From positions 1,922,001-1,986,000 of the forward strand of contig NZ_CP047409.1 in the NCBI RefSeq assembly GCF_013487865.1: DNA of 64,000 nucleotides, given 5' to 3'. Source of the DNA: Lactobacillus johnsonii (lineage in GTDB: Bacteria > Bacillota > Bacilli > Lactobacillales > Lactobacillaceae). Below are positions 20,112 to 28,782 of this stretch, in pieces; within the stretch, counting starts at the first letter, position 1, and each line of letters opens with the position of its first letter. The position numbers and the translations under genes are program-made. The notes under the pieces are model-generated. The model worked only from the letters and a program-made list of their open reading frames with translations. It was not told where the DNA came from and ran no database searches.

Positions 20112-20137
20112 ATGTCTAACTTTTCTATGGCACTTCA
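20112..20137 (-). repeat. IS right terminal inverted repeat
   Basis: On the minus strand it begins TGAAGTGCC and ends GTTAGACAT. It also supplies the last three codons and the stop of murR. Confidence 0.85.
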
Positions 20138-20997
20138 TATTTACCTCTCTTTTTATTTTTATGAATTAAAGTCGTCTTATTAGAGCTTTTTAAGTTTTCA
20201 AACACCTTATCTGAATACCGTGAAATATAGGCAAATACTAAAACATCTACTACAAAGAGTTGACTTATCATCGATGTAGTAGCACCAGACCTAATTTTGG
20301 GCTCCCCAATATCTTGGGTAAGTAATACAAGATCGGCTTTTTTAGCTATTGTAGTTCTAGGCTGTGCTGTTAGTAACACAGTTTTTATACCAACTGATTT
20401 CCCCACTTCTAAAAGATCACTAATTTCAGTCGTCATTCCCTGATTACTGATTAAGATTAAAATATCATTAGGGGGAAAGTTTCCAATTTCTGTAGCTGCA
20501 ATATGAAAATCAGTAGTATAGGTGATAGCTTTTCCTAAACGAAGAAATTTCTGGTATAGGTCATTAGCTACTAGACCGGATGCTCCAACACCATATGCTA
20601 AAATCCGTGAAGCCTGATTAATTTCTTTTACTAGTTTAGAAATTGTTTTTTCATCGATTCCACTTTTAGTTATGTCTATCACTGACTTAAACCTTGTGGC
20701 CATTTTATCCTTTATTGATGAAACATCTTCTCCAATATCTATTTCATCATATTCAGCAGGTTCTTTGGGTAACTGTAGTGCAGCTAGTTCTAATTTTAAT
20801 TCACTAAATCCATCAACCCCAATTTCTTGGCAGAATCGAACAATCGTTGCTGTACTAATACCAGTATCTTTAGATAATTTTTGAATAGAAGACTTTATAA
20901 CTGTTTTAATGTTATTACTTATGTACTCTGCTAAAAATTGTTCTTTTTTTGGCATCTGAGCCTTCTTAGAATGAATGATATTTAAAATATCTGCCAT
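20125..20997 (-). CDS. murR: RpiR/MurR-family regulator of the MurNAc operon, C-terminus rewritten by the IS
   Basis: 290 residues with an N-terminal RpiR helix-turn-helix (IQKLSKDTGISTATIVRFCQEIG, residues 38-60) and a C-terminal SIS sugar-phosphate-binding domain (ILAYGVGASGLVANDLYQKF; ILISNQGMTTEI). MurR proteins sense MurNAc-6-phosphate and control mur genes. It is the last gene of the operon, two bases after mupG. The IS entered at its final codons, so the last residues EVP and the stop come from the IS end; the ancestral gene would have ended ...KKRGK. The change is outside both domains and probably harmless. Confidence 0.85.
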   Translation of the reverse strand: MADILNIIHSKKAQMPKKEQFLAEYISNNIKTVIKSSIQKLSKDTGISTATIVRFCQEIGVDGFSELKLELAALQLPKEPAEYDEIDIGEDVSSIKDKMATRFKSVIDITKSGIDEKTISKLVKEINQASRILAYGVGASGLVANDLYQKFLRLGKAITYTTDFHIAATEIGNFPPNDILILISNQGMTTEISDLLEVGKSVGIKTVLLTAQPRTTIAKKADLVLLTQDIGEPKIRSGATTSMISQLFVVDVLVFAYISRYSDKVFENLKSSNKTTLIHKNKKRGKYEVP

Positions 20998-20999
20998 TT

Positions 21000-22070
21000 T
21001 TACTCCTTCATGGTACGAAGTAAGATAAATTCCTGGCTAGGCTTTATCAAATTAATCAAAGGTATATCTTTTTCTATAATTTTTCCTACTATATTTACTT
21101 TTTCACTAGCTGGTAAATTTACCTTAAGTATTTGAATTTCCCCCATATACCGTTGGTACTTATCATTATTGATTGTAATATCTCCAATATATCTTTTACC
21201 AGTATTATTTTTCTTAATTACCGGTACCGGATGTAATCTCGAATCTTCACATCTCACTACATATTCAGCTGGATCAGGCCGCTGATTATGTTTTCCTAAT
21301 ACATAATCATATAAATCTTTATCTCCATTTTCGCATTTTTTTGTATGGAGTAATATTTGTTTTTTATTTTTATAAGTATCTATTTGCTTTAACGAATCTT
21401 CACTAATTCCCCCATCCCCAACATAAACTAAATCTACTCCCATATTTTGTAATTCTAAAATACTAGCTAACGGACTATAATACCGCTGCTTTTCAAGAGT
21501 TGGCAGTCCCTCGTATAAAGGACCTCTTAAATTTTCGTCCCCAGCAAAAAATGCCTGAGTAGTAAAGCCATATTTTTTAAACATACGAACTTGCTGCTCT
21601 AAAAACTGCTGACTAATTCCTGTATCAGGAGAAGGGTAAAAATTGAACCATGCTTGCACGTTTTCTCGTTTTACATTTAACAAAAGTAGTTCCTTTAACT
21701 CTTCTTCGCTAAAAGTACTAGCATTTATCCCAATTTCTATTGAGTTAGACAACTCAGCAATTTTTTCAATTGGCAATTTATCATCTATACGCAAACCAGT
21801 TATACCGGCTTTCTTCAAGTTAGGAATTGTATTCATTGATATTTTTAATTTTTTCAAACTACTTTGATCAATATCAACCATTACACTAAGATTCTGTTCT
21901 TTTGCTATTTTACCTAATTCTTGTAGATTTTGTTTATAGCTAGTTATATCTTCTTCGGGAATATGAATCGACGTAAAGATTCCTTCAAAGCCGCTTCTTT
22001 TCATTTTCCTAATATATTCTCGCGTTCCATCATCAATCTTTTTATTTAAATATACAGAAAAGCCTAACAT
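21000..22070 (-). CDS. mupG: MupG-family 6-phospho-N-acetylmuramidase (DUF871)
   Basis: 356 residues of the DUF871 family: an N-terminal TIM barrel (MLGFSVYLN, GFEGIFTSIHIPEED, TGLRIDD, NFYPSPDTG, LVYVGDGGIS) and a small C-terminal beta domain. The characterised S. aureus member MupG splits MurNAc-6P-GlcNAc into MurNAc-6P and GlcNAc after uptake by MurP. The same gene set surrounds it here, which supports the assignment. It is separated from murQ by a hairpin. Confidence 0.85.
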   Translation of the reverse strand: MLGFSVYLNKKIDDGTREYIRKMKRSGFEGIFTSIHIPEEDITSYKQNLQELGKIAKEQNLSVMVDIDQSSLKKLKISMNTIPNLKKAGITGLRIDDKLPIEKIAELSNSIEIGINASTFSEEELKELLLLNVKRENVQAWFNFYPSPDTGISQQFLEQQVRMFKKYGFTTQAFFAGDENLRGPLYEGLPTLEKQRYYSPLASILELQNMGVDLVYVGDGGISEDSLKQIDTYKNKKQILLHTKKCENGDKDLYDYVLGKHNQRPDPAEYVVRCEDSRLHPVPVIKKNNTGKRYIGDITINNDKYQRYMGEIQILKVNLPASEKVNIVGKIIEKDIPLINLIKPSQEFILLRTMKE

Positions 22071-22086
22071 TTATTCACTCTTTCCA

Positions 22087-22128
22087 AAAGAAGGCCAAAA
22101 AGCATATTACTTTTTGACCTCCTTCTTT
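22087..22128 (-). other. Intercistronic hairpin between murQ and mupG
   Basis: Arms of about 16 bases (22087-22102 and 22110-22128, with a small bulge) overlap the murQ stop codon. The T run behind it is short. It may lower transcription into mupG-murR or protect the upstream mRNA rather than stop transcription fully. Confidence 0.5.
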
Positions 22129-23023
22129 AATAATTATTAACTACAGAACTAATATTACCGTTATATTCTTTCAAAATATCCATTGCTTTTTCTTTATCCA
22201 CACCTGTTTTTAACATAGTAATAGCAACTGCAACGTTCATATCTGCTTTTTCTAATGTATCGCTTGCTACTGACTCTGAAACACCTGTCGCAACTTCTAT
22301 AATTCTACATGCTCGATCTACTAGCTTAGAATTTGTTGGCATAACATCTACCATTACGTTTTCATAAACCTTACCTTGTTTGATCATAACGCCTGTTGAT
22401 ATCATATTCAGAATCATTTTTTGAGCTGTACCAGCCTTCATTCTTGTTGACCCAGTTATTACTTCCGGACCTACTACAGCTTCAATTGCTATATCAGCAT
22501 ATTTTCCAATTTCTGATTTTTTTACACATGCTATTGAAATAGTAAGAGCTTTTACCTGATTTGCATATTTCAAACATCCTATTACATAAGGTGTACGTCC
22601 ACTAGCTGCAAGCCCAATTACAATATCTTTCTCATTTAATTTAAGGTCCTTTAAATCTTTCTCTCCTAGTTGTGGATCGTCCTCGGCACCTTCTACAGCG
22701 CGGAACATAGCACTTTGGCCACCGGCAATTAATCCAATCGCTCTTTCAGGATTGATTCTATAAGTGGGAACTAATTCAACTGCATCTAATATTCCTAATC
22801 TTCCGCTAGTTCCTGCTCCAACATAAATTAATCTCCCACCCTCTCTATATCTTTTTGATGCATATTCAATGGCTTTGGCAATTTCTTTATCTTGAGTACC
22901 AACTGCATCTGCAATTTTTTTATCTTCTTGGTTTATTATTTTAACTATTTCAAGAGGAGTGGCGCTATCAATGTGTAGAGACTTTGGATTTCGTTGTTCC
23001 GTTGTTAAATCTTTAATATTCAT
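22127..23023 (-). CDS. murQ: N-acetylmuramic acid 6-phosphate etherase
   Basis: 298 residues. The enzyme removes the D-lactyl ether from MurNAc-6P, giving GlcNAc-6P and lactate. SIS-domain text is clear: TEQRNPKSLHID at the start, YVGAGTSGRLGILDAVEL, GLAASGRTPYVIGCLKYA and EVITGSTRMKAGTAQKMILN, with a C-terminal helical part. ATG 23023 follows GTGAGG made from the end of murP. The product enters the GlcNAc-6P pathway completed by nagB at 27.2 kb. Confidence 0.95.
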   Translation of the reverse strand: MNIKDLTTEQRNPKSLHIDSATPLEIVKIINQEDKKIADAVGTQDKEIAKAIEYASKRYREGGRLIYVGAGTSGRLGILDAVELVPTYRINPERAIGLIAGGQSAMFRAVEGAEDDPQLGEKDLKDLKLNEKDIVIGLAASGRTPYVIGCLKYANQVKALTISIACVKKSEIGKYADIAIEAVVGPEVITGSTRMKAGTAQKMILNMISTGVMIKQGKVYENVMVDVMPTNSKLVDRACRIIEVATGVSESVASDTLEKADMNVAVAITMLKTGVDKEKAMDILKEYNGNISSVVNNY

Positions 23024-23031
23024 TTTTATCC

Positions 23032-25035
23032 TCACTTACTAGTTATCTTTAATACGGGCATATCGGCCTTAACGGTACCTGTAGCAATTAGCTTAAAATT
23101 AGAAACATCATCCATGTTAGTAATAGTCATAATTACGATTGGATCCTTTCCAGCTTCTTTTATTTTTCCAATATCCATTTGTGCAACAGGTTGTCCGGCT
23201 TTTACTATGTCATTTTCTTTTACTTTGATATCAAAAGGACGGCCCTTTAGTTCTACAGTATCCAAACCCATATGCAATAAGATCTCCAAATTTCCTTTAG
23301 TTGATTTTAAAGTTAAGGCATGTTTTGTAGACATTACACTAACTACTTTTCCATCAACAGGAGCAACAATTTTCCCATCTTTTGGAATAATAGCAAATCC
23401 TTCTCCAAGCATTTTTTGTGAAAATACTTGGTCTTCAACTTCATCTAACTCTTCAATTTGTCCATCTACTGGAGCAACAATTTCTTGTGTTGTTAATTTA
23501 AGGCTATCTTTTCTCTCATTTTCATCTGAAGCGGACATATTCAAATTATAGGCTTGCTCCTCAGCTTCTCTTCGTTCTTTAACTTCAGCATCAGCCTCAT
23601 CTGCAGGAAGCATAGCTTCTTTAGGAACACCCCAGAAGTAAGTAGCAATAAAACCACCAACATAAGAAGCTAACAAACCTAATACATAAGCCCACCACAT
23701 GTTATGAGCAATTAATGGAATCAAGGCTACACCTGAAGGCCCGATAGCTATTGAGCCAACTTGACCAAAAGCAGCAACTACAGCACCACCAATACCACCA
23801 CCAACACAAGCAGTAATAAATGGACGTCCTAATGGTAATGTAACACCATAGATTAATGGCTCTCCGACGCCTAAGATACCAACTGGTAAGGCACCTTTAA
23901 TCATATTTACTAATTGTTTATTTTTACGACACTTTACCCATAAAGCAATTGCAGCTCCTACTTGACCACCTCCGGCCATAGCTAAGATAGGGAGAAGAGG
24001 AGTAAATCCAAGTTTTTGAATCATTTCTAGATGGATAGGGGTTAAAATTTGATGTAAACCTAGCATTACCATAGGAAGGAAGAATAATCCTAAGATAAAT
24101 CCTGAGATTGGTCCACCAACTTTTAGCACCCAATTAATTCCACCTACAAGAGAATTAGAAAACCATCCTGCCAAGGGCATAATTACAAAAATTGTAAATA
24201 ATCCCATTATTAGTATTGTTAAAAATGGTGTAAAAATAATATCTACAGAGTCAGCAATATACTTATGGAAAAATTTTTCAACATAAGATAATAGCCAAAC
24301 GCCTAATAGGACACCGATAATACCACCCTGACCAGCAGCTAGAGGTTTTCCATCAAAAATATTAGGAATGGTTACTGGAGCAACAATCCCAGGTAAGTAA
24401 ACAATACCACCAATGATACCACCCAAGCCTGGAGTAGCCCCAAATTCTTTTGCTGTATTAATACCTACATAAATATTCAAATATGCAAATAAGGCACTAG
24501 AAATCATTGCTAATACTGTTACGCCAAGATTCCAGGACATCGGCAATACTTTAGCAGTTAACAAGTTTCTCAGAATTCCCGCAACACCAGAAATTAGTCC
24601 GGCACCTACAAATGCAGGTATTAATGGTACAAAAATTGCCGAAATATGTTGAAGAGCTGACCGCCACCAAGTCTTTTTTAGAGAAGCTTTATGAGCTGCA
24701 TGAACTTCAGCAGCTTTCTTTTCAACTTCGCTTTTATTAGATTGATATGAGCTTGTTTCAGGAAAAGTTTCTCCTTCCTTTACACCAGCCTCATTATTCA
24801 TTATCGTTGCAACCTTAGTATTAACGCCTGGTCCTAAAACAATTTCCAGTGTATCAGCTTCAACTACTCCTAATACACCATTTATCTTTTTCAATTTCTC
24901 CATATTTACTTTAGACATATCTCTGATTTTAATTCTAAGTCTTGTCATACAATGGATCAATGATTCAACATTACCTATGCCACCAATTTCTTGGTAGATT
25001 TCATCGCTTAGAATTTGATACTTATCCTTTGACAT
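23032..25035 (-). CDS. murP: PTS EIIBCA transporter for MurNAc-type sugars
   Basis: 667 residues in three parts. EIIB has phosphorylatable Cys at residue 29 (LIHCMTRLRIK). An EIIC membrane domain follows (about 130-480, with GVGEPLIYGVTLP). A fused C-terminal EIIA of the glucose class (about 525-667) has its active His in LEILLHMGLDTVELKG. E. coli MurP lacks EIIA; this version carries its own. It imports and 6-phosphorylates MurNAc or MurNAc-GlcNAc. ATG 25035 follows AAGGAGAC. First gene of the operon. Another amino-sugar or glucoside substrate is possible, but the downstream genes argue for MurNAc. Confidence 0.88.
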   Translation of the reverse strand: MSKDKYQILSDEIYQEIGGIGNVESLIHCMTRLRIKIRDMSKVNMEKLKKINGVLGVVEADTLEIVLGPGVNTKVATIMNNEAGVKEGETFPETSSYQSNKSEVEKKAAEVHAAHKASLKKTWWRSALQHISAIFVPLIPAFVGAGLISGVAGILRNLLTAKVLPMSWNLGVTVLAMISSALFAYLNIYVGINTAKEFGATPGLGGIIGGIVYLPGIVAPVTIPNIFDGKPLAAGQGGIIGVLLGVWLLSYVEKFFHKYIADSVDIIFTPFLTILIMGLFTIFVIMPLAGWFSNSLVGGINWVLKVGGPISGFILGLFFLPMVMLGLHQILTPIHLEMIQKLGFTPLLPILAMAGGGQVGAAIALWVKCRKNKQLVNMIKGALPVGILGVGEPLIYGVTLPLGRPFITACVGGGIGGAVVAAFGQVGSIAIGPSGVALIPLIAHNMWWAYVLGLLASYVGGFIATYFWGVPKEAMLPADEADAEVKERREAEEQAYNLNMSASDENERKDSLKLTTQEIVAPVDGQIEELDEVEDQVFSQKMLGEGFAIIPKDGKIVAPVDGKVVSVMSTKHALTLKSTKGNLEILLHMGLDTVELKGRPFDIKVKENDIVKAGQPVAQMDIGKIKEAGKDPIVIMTITNMDDVSNFKLIATGTVKADMPVLKITSK

Positions 25036-25094
25036 GATGAGTCTCCTTATATAAATGTAAAAATATTTCATTTAAATATATAAAAAATGTCCAC

Positions 25095-25107
25095 TACATT
25101 TAATGTA
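25095..25107. repeat. Palindrome in the mur leader, candidate MurR operator
   Basis: TACATT-T-AATGTA is a perfect 6-base inverted repeat just downstream of the mur promoter. An 11-base match to it (TACATTTAATG) recurs at 25219-25229, upstream of the promoter. A paired arrangement like this would suit a dimeric RpiR-type repressor. Assignment to MurR is inference. Confidence 0.35.
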
Positions 25108-25117
25108 ATCGCTTTCT
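25104..25117. promoter_or_regulatory. CcpA (cre) site in the mur operon leader
   Basis: TGTAATCGCTTTCT matches the cre consensus at 13 of 14 positions, and equally well on the reverse strand. It lies within about 10-25 bases downstream of the -10 box, where CcpA would block transcription when glucose is present. Confidence 0.6.
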
Positions 25118-25126
25118 ATACTTAAA

Positions 25127-25155
25127 ATACTAGATCTATTTAATATATGTGTCAA
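25127..25155 (-). promoter_or_regulatory. Promoter of the mur operon
   Basis: On the minus strand, TTGACA (25150-25155), a 17-base spacer and TAGTAT (25127-25132). The leader to murP is about 85 bases and contains the cre site and palindrome. Confidence 0.7.
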
Positions 25156-25362
25156 TAATTTTCTCTTAATAAGTTGAATATTTTTAATCTATATTTTTAG
25201 TTAAAAATAAAACATTGTTACATTTAATGAGAATATTAGTAATTTAGTGTACCGAAAATATATATTCAAAACTTAAAATTTTACTTTCTCTTGCTAACTA
25301 AACGTAAGGGGCTTATAATACCTACCATTGTAATGTTTAAATCTACAAGGAGAGGTGAATTC

Positions 25363-26118
25363 ATGAGTCCTTTTTTCTTATTCGTTTATTTAATTTTGGG
25401 TGGGATTTTAGGAGGTCTCCTATCAACAATCGCTAGCATGGCTTCTCTAGCAACTTACCCAATACTTTTATCAGTTGGACTTCCACCCGTATATGCCAAT
25501 ACAACCAATGATGCTGCTTTAATTTGGACGGGAGTTGGTTCAACTGCATCATCCCTGAAAGAATTAAAAGGGCATTGGAAAGAAGTAAGTTTCTATTCAT
25601 TCTTTACAATTGTTGGATCAGCTTTAGGATGTATGCTTTTAATACAATTTCCCGGGAAAATATTCGAAAAAATTGTTCCGTTTTGTATTGCTTTTTCTGG
25701 TCTAATGATTTTATTCAGTGGGGAAATTCATCTGGAAAAAGATGGTAATAACCGACTTCTTCAGATTATATCTTTACTTTGCCTAGTAATTACTGGTATC
25801 TATGCAGGATATTTCGGAGCAGCAAGTGGTGTTTTGATGCTCGTTATCTTGAACGCCATTAGTGATGACGATTTTTTGACAGTTAATGCTATGAAAAATA
25901 TAATTGGGGCTCTTTCAAACTTAGTTGCTCTAATTATCTATATGTTTACTGCAAAAATTTATTGGGGCTCAGCTATTCCATTGGCTATTGGTGCCTTAAT
26001 TGGGAGTTATTTCGGTCCTCGAATCATGCGGCATATTCCCGTTAAAGTTATTCGCTTAGGAATTGCCGTTTTAGCTCTTATTCAAGCAGCTTACTTTGCT
26101 TATACTGCATATAGATAA
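25363..26118 (+). CDS. TSUP (TauE/SafE) family membrane transporter
   Basis: 251 residues with about eight membrane spans. The N-terminal text GGLLSTIASMASLATYPILL and the repeated segment GYFGAASGVLMLVIL fit the sulfite exporter TauE/SafE (DUF81) family, which moves sulfite, sulfonates or other organic anions. ATG 25363 follows AGGAGAGGTG. It is divergent from the mur operon and probably monocistronic, ended by the terminator at 26146. The substrate is not known. Confidence 0.8.
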   Translation: MSPFFLFVYLILGGILGGLLSTIASMASLATYPILLSVGLPPVYANTTNDAALIWTGVGSTASSLKELKGHWKEVSFYSFFTIVGSALGCMLLIQFPGKIFEKIVPFCIAFSGLMILFSGEIHLEKDGNNRLLQIISLLCLVITGIYAGYFGAASGVLMLVILNAISDDDFLTVNAMKNIIGALSNLVALIIYMFTAKIYWGSAIPLAIGALIGSYFGPRIMRHIPVKVIRLGIAVLALIQAAYFAYTAYR

Positions 26119-26145
26119 GACAGTTCTAGCTCATTTGCAATACGT

Positions 26146-26179
26146 AAAAAGCTCTACCTGCGTAAAGGTAGAGCTTTTT
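26146..26179. terminator. Bidirectional terminator
   Basis: Perfect 14-base stem AAAAAGCTCTACCT / AGGTAGAGCTTTTT with a 6-base loop, between the convergent transporter and aldo/keto reductase genes. Confidence 0.9.
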
Positions 26180-26213
26180 CAGTTACTTTTAAATAATTTT
26201 CTTTCATTTCAGT

Positions 26214-27053
26214 TTATATCATCGCAAGCGGCATTTTTTCAGTCGGCTGCGGAAAGTCATTATCAATTAATTTTATTTCATCGGGAGTCAATTTAATATC
26301 CTTAGCAGCAATATTTTCTTTCATGTGTTTAACATTGCCTGCTTTTGGAATAGATAAAATATTTCCATTTCTCAAAGTCCAAGCAAGCATCACTTGATGC
26401 GGCGTTACATGGTGAGCGCGAGCAACAATCTTAAGATTATTAGTAATTCTGATTGAATCACCCTTACCTGAATTAAATGGAGAATATCCAATAAAGCCAA
26501 CGCCGTGCTTTTCTTGCCAAGGTAAGACGTTGTACTCTACCCCTCGCTCAGACAGATTATATAGATCTTCATTAGCAAAGCAGTCTTTTCCGCCAGGAAC
26601 GCTAAATAATTCTTCTAAATCAGCCACATCAAAATTTGACACACCCCAATGACGAATTAGTCCTTCTTTTTGTAATTCTTTAAGTCCACGAACCGTTTCA
26701 GATAAACGCTTGTCTCCGCGCCAGTGGAGTAAATATAAATCTAAATAATCGGTTCCTAATCTTTTTAAGCTTCTTTCTAAGCTTCGCCGTTCTAATTCTG
26801 AAGAAGCATGATATGGATAAAATTTTGAAATTAAAAAGATTTTACTCCGGTCATATCCTCTAATTGCCTCGCCAACTAGCTTTTCACTTTTTCCTTCACC
26901 ATACATTTCCGCAGTATCAATTACTTTAATTCCATTATCTAAGCCATAACGAAGTGCAGCAAGTTCATCTTTTTTCTCTGAAGTGTCTTCGCCGATTCCC
27001 CAAGTTCCCATGCCTAAACCTGATAAATTATTTTCCTGAAAACTCTTCTCCAT
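26214..27053 (-). CDS. Aldo/keto reductase
   Basis: 279 residues, an (alpha/beta)8 NAD(P)H-dependent carbonyl reductase. The catalytic tetrad is visible: Asp and Tyr in VIDTAEMYGEG, Lys in LISKFYP, His in LYLLHWRGD. The C-terminal cofactor motif is present as ILSIPKAGNVKHMKEN. It is divergent from nagB. The substrate cannot be predicted. Confidence 0.9.
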   Translation of the reverse strand: MEKSFQENNLSGLGMGTWGIGEDTSEKKDELAALRYGLDNGIKVIDTAEMYGEGKSEKLVGEAIRGYDRSKIFLISKFYPYHASSELERRSLERSLKRLGTDYLDLYLLHWRGDKRLSETVRGLKELQKEGLIRHWGVSNFDVADLEELFSVPGGKDCFANEDLYNLSERGVEYNVLPWQEKHGVGFIGYSPFNSGKGDSIRITNNLKIVARAHHVTPHQVMLAWTLRNGNILSIPKAGNVKHMKENIAAKDIKLTPDEIKLIDNDFPQPTEKMPLAMI

Positions 27054-27103
27054 CTCTTCTCACCTCACCTAAATTTTACCGCATAAAAAAATAAAATTAA
27101 AAA

Positions 27104-27117
27104 TGTTAGCGGTTTAA
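27104..27117 (+). promoter_or_regulatory. Possible CcpA (cre) site upstream of nagB
   Basis: TGTTAGCGGTTTAA matches the relaxed cre consensus (TGWNANCGNTNNCA) except at one position. It ends two bases before the nagB -35 box. Confidence 0.35.
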
Positions 27118-27160
27118 TTTGACTAGACCAATTTTATATTCTATAATGGGCTAGACCAAT
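27117..27160 (+). promoter_or_regulatory. nagB promoter with two NagR-type operators
   Basis: TTGACT (27119-27124), a 17-base spacer and TATAAT (27142-27147) form a near-ideal promoter. Two copies of CTAGACCAAT are centred 28 bases apart. The extended sites 27117-27132 and 27145-27160 each match the palindromic NagR/DasR-type element ATTGGTCTAGACCAAT at 14 of 16 positions. One covers the -35 box and the other overlaps the -10 box and start point. This indicates GntR-family (NagR/YvoA) repression relieved by amino-sugar phosphates. Confidence 0.75.
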
Positions 27161-27179
27161 GAACGAGGAGGTATATATT

Positions 27180-27899
27180 ATGAAAATCATCGTAACTAAA
27201 GATAATATTGAAGGCGGCACTAAGGCATTTGAAATTATTAAAAAGGGAATGGAAGATGGCGATAAAGTTTTAGGTTTAGCAACTGGTTCTTCCCCAATTC
27301 CGCTATATGACGATATGTGCGACAGCGACTTAGACTTCTCTGATATGACTAGTATTAACTTAGATGAATACTATGGCTTAAATCCAGATAATGATCAAAG
27401 TTATCATTACTTCATGCAAAAGCACTTATTTGATAAGAAGCCATTTAAGCATTCTTATATTCCAAACGGAATGGCAAAGGATATTGATGAAGAAGTTGAT
27501 AGTTATAACGACATTATTGCTGCTAATCCTATTGATATCCAAATCCTAGGTATCGGTAGAAACGGCCATATCGCTTTTAACGAACCAGGTACTCCATTTG
27601 GCAGTTTAACTCATAAAGTTCAATTAACTGAGAGCACCATTAAGGCCAATTCACGTTTCTTTGATAACGAAGATGAAGTTCCTCGTCAAGCCATTTGTAT
27701 GGGAATTAAATCCATTATGCAAAGTAAGAAGATTGTTTTACTTGCATTTGGCGAATCAAAACAAGATGCAGTTAAAGCCTTAGTTGAAGGCCCTGTTACT
27801 GAAGAGGTACCAGCATCTATCTTACAAGATCACCCAGATGTAACAGTTATTTGTGATGAAGTTGCTGCCGCAAAACTTGATCCAAAATATAGAAACTAA
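27180..27899 (+). CDS. nagB: Glucosamine-6-phosphate deaminase
   Basis: 239 residues. It converts glucosamine-6-phosphate to fructose-6-phosphate and ammonia. Motifs: LGLATGSSP (phosphate loop), SINLDEYYG (catalytic Asp) and [16 protein letters not shown] (catalytic His and Glu region). ATG 27180 follows GAGGAGG. The allosteric C-terminal extension of the E. coli enzyme is missing, as in other Firmicutes. It completes the route fed by the mur operon; nagA is not in this window. Confidence 0.95.
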   Translation: MKIIVTKDNIEGGTKAFEIIKKGMEDGDKVLGLATGSSPIPLYDDMCDSDLDFSDMTSINLDEYYGLNPDNDQSYHYFMQKHLFDKKPFKHSYIPNGMAKDIDEEVDSYNDIIAANPIDIQILGIGRNGHIAFNEPGTPFGSLTHKVQLTESTIKANSRFFDNEDEVPRQAICMGIKSIMQSKKIVLLAFGESKQDAVKALVEGPVTEEVPASILQDHPDVTVICDEVAAAKLDPKYRN

Positions 27900-27927
27900 T
27901 CCTCATTAATCAGACCGTTTACTTGAG

Positions 27928-27959
27928 CGAATTAATCTTTTTAGATTAGTTCGTTTTTT
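27928..27959 (+). terminator. Terminator of nagB
   Basis: 11-base stem CGAATTAATCT / AGATTAGTTCG (one G-T pair), T4 loop and T6 tail. Confidence 0.8.
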
Positions 27960-28113
27960 ATTTGATTGAATAGAATTCTTTTGTCTTTAATCTACATTTT
28001 TTAAGATCTACTCTTGACTTTTTCACTTAACTCTTTTTTCAAAAATAGCTTGCCTACCTACCAGATATTGAATTACACTATTAAAGCAAACTATATATTG
28101 TAGAAAGAACGTG

Positions 28114-28761
28114 ATGACAGTTATTGTATTGAGCGGGCCCATTGGAGCCGGAAAATCCAGTTTAACCAGTCTTCTTGCCGAACATTTAGGTACTCAAGCC
28201 TTTTATGAGGGTGTAGATAACAATCCAATTTTGCCACTTTATTATAAAGATATGGCTCATTATACTTTTCTATTAAACACTTATCTTCTAAACCACCGTT
28301 TAGCTCAAATTAACCAAGCTATTCGCGATCATAACAGCGTGTCTGATCGTTCAATTTATGAAGATGCCCTATTTTTCAAAATGAATGTTGATAGTGGTAT
28401 TGCTGATCCTACAGAATTCAAGATTTATGATAGTTTACTTGAGAATATGATGGAACAAGCACCTGGTAATCCAAGTAAAAAACCAGATCTTTTAATTTAT
28501 ATTCATGTTTCTCTTGATACTATGCTTCACCGAATTCAAAAACGTGGTCGTAAGTTTGAACAATTATCAACCGATCCAAGTTTAAAAGATTACTATGCTC
28601 GCCTTTTATCATATTACGAGCCTTGGTATGAAAAATATAATGCATCCCCTAAAATGATGATTGATGGTGATAAATACGACTTTGTTGCCAATGAAAATGC
28701 ACGAAAGAAAGTTATCAGCACAATCGATCAGAAACTTACTGATATAGGTAATTTGAACTAG
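28114..28761 (+). CDS. dak: Deoxyadenosine kinase subunit
   Basis: 215 residues of the deoxynucleoside kinase family. P-loop GPIGAGKSS at residues 8-16, the [11 protein letters not shown] motif and the lid KRGRKFEQ are present. Length and sequence match, from memory, the Dak subunit of the heterodimeric kinase of 'L. acidophilus R-26', which pairs with the product of the next gene. It salvages deoxyadenosine, which fits a purine-requiring lactobacillus. ATG 28114 follows AGAAAGAACGTG. The upstream 210 bases contain the nagB terminator and AT-rich promoter-like DNA. Confidence 0.88.
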   Translation: MTVIVLSGPIGAGKSSLTSLLAEHLGTQAFYEGVDNNPILPLYYKDMAHYTFLLNTYLLNHRLAQINQAIRDHNSVSDRSIYEDALFFKMNVDSGIADPTEFKIYDSLLENMMEQAPGNPSKKPDLLIYIHVSLDTMLHRIQKRGRKFEQLSTDPSLKDYYARLLSYYEPWYEKYNASPKMMIDGDKYDFVANENARKKVISTIDQKLTDIGNLN

Positions 28762-28782
28762 TTAACGAATAGAAGGAACGTG

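Larger units (their letters stand above)
18644..20137 (+). mobile_element. IS3-family insertion sequence, IS150 group, IS1223-like (1494 bp)
   Basis: Terminal inverted repeats of 26 bases (18644-18669 and 20112-20137) share TGAAGTGCC and GTTAGACAT around an 8-base diverged core. The ends are TG...CA, and a 3-base target duplication TAT flanks it (18641-18643, 20138-20140). It carries orfA and orfB with a frameshift signal between them. Both frames and both ends look intact, so the copy may be active. IS1223, described from L. johnsonii, has a very similar length by my recollection; identity needs a database comparison. Confidence 0.9.
18626..20154. other. Ancestral bidirectional terminator split by the IS element
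   Basis: The left arm AAAAAGAGAGGTA lies at 18626-18638 and the right arm TACCTCTCTTTTT at 20142-20154. With the IS and one TAT copy removed, they form a 13-base stem with a 6-base loop between the convergent BMP and murR genes. The element sits exactly in the loop, so neither half works as the original hairpin now. Confidence 0.8.

Noticed and set aside
23114..23551. 145-codon plus-strand frame inside murP
   Set aside because: Antisense shadow of the EIIA/linker region of murP; no start signals.
26096..26296. Small plus-strand frame across the 26.15 kb terminator
   Set aside because: It contains the terminator hairpin and overlaps the aldo/keto reductase 3' end; no ribosome-binding site.
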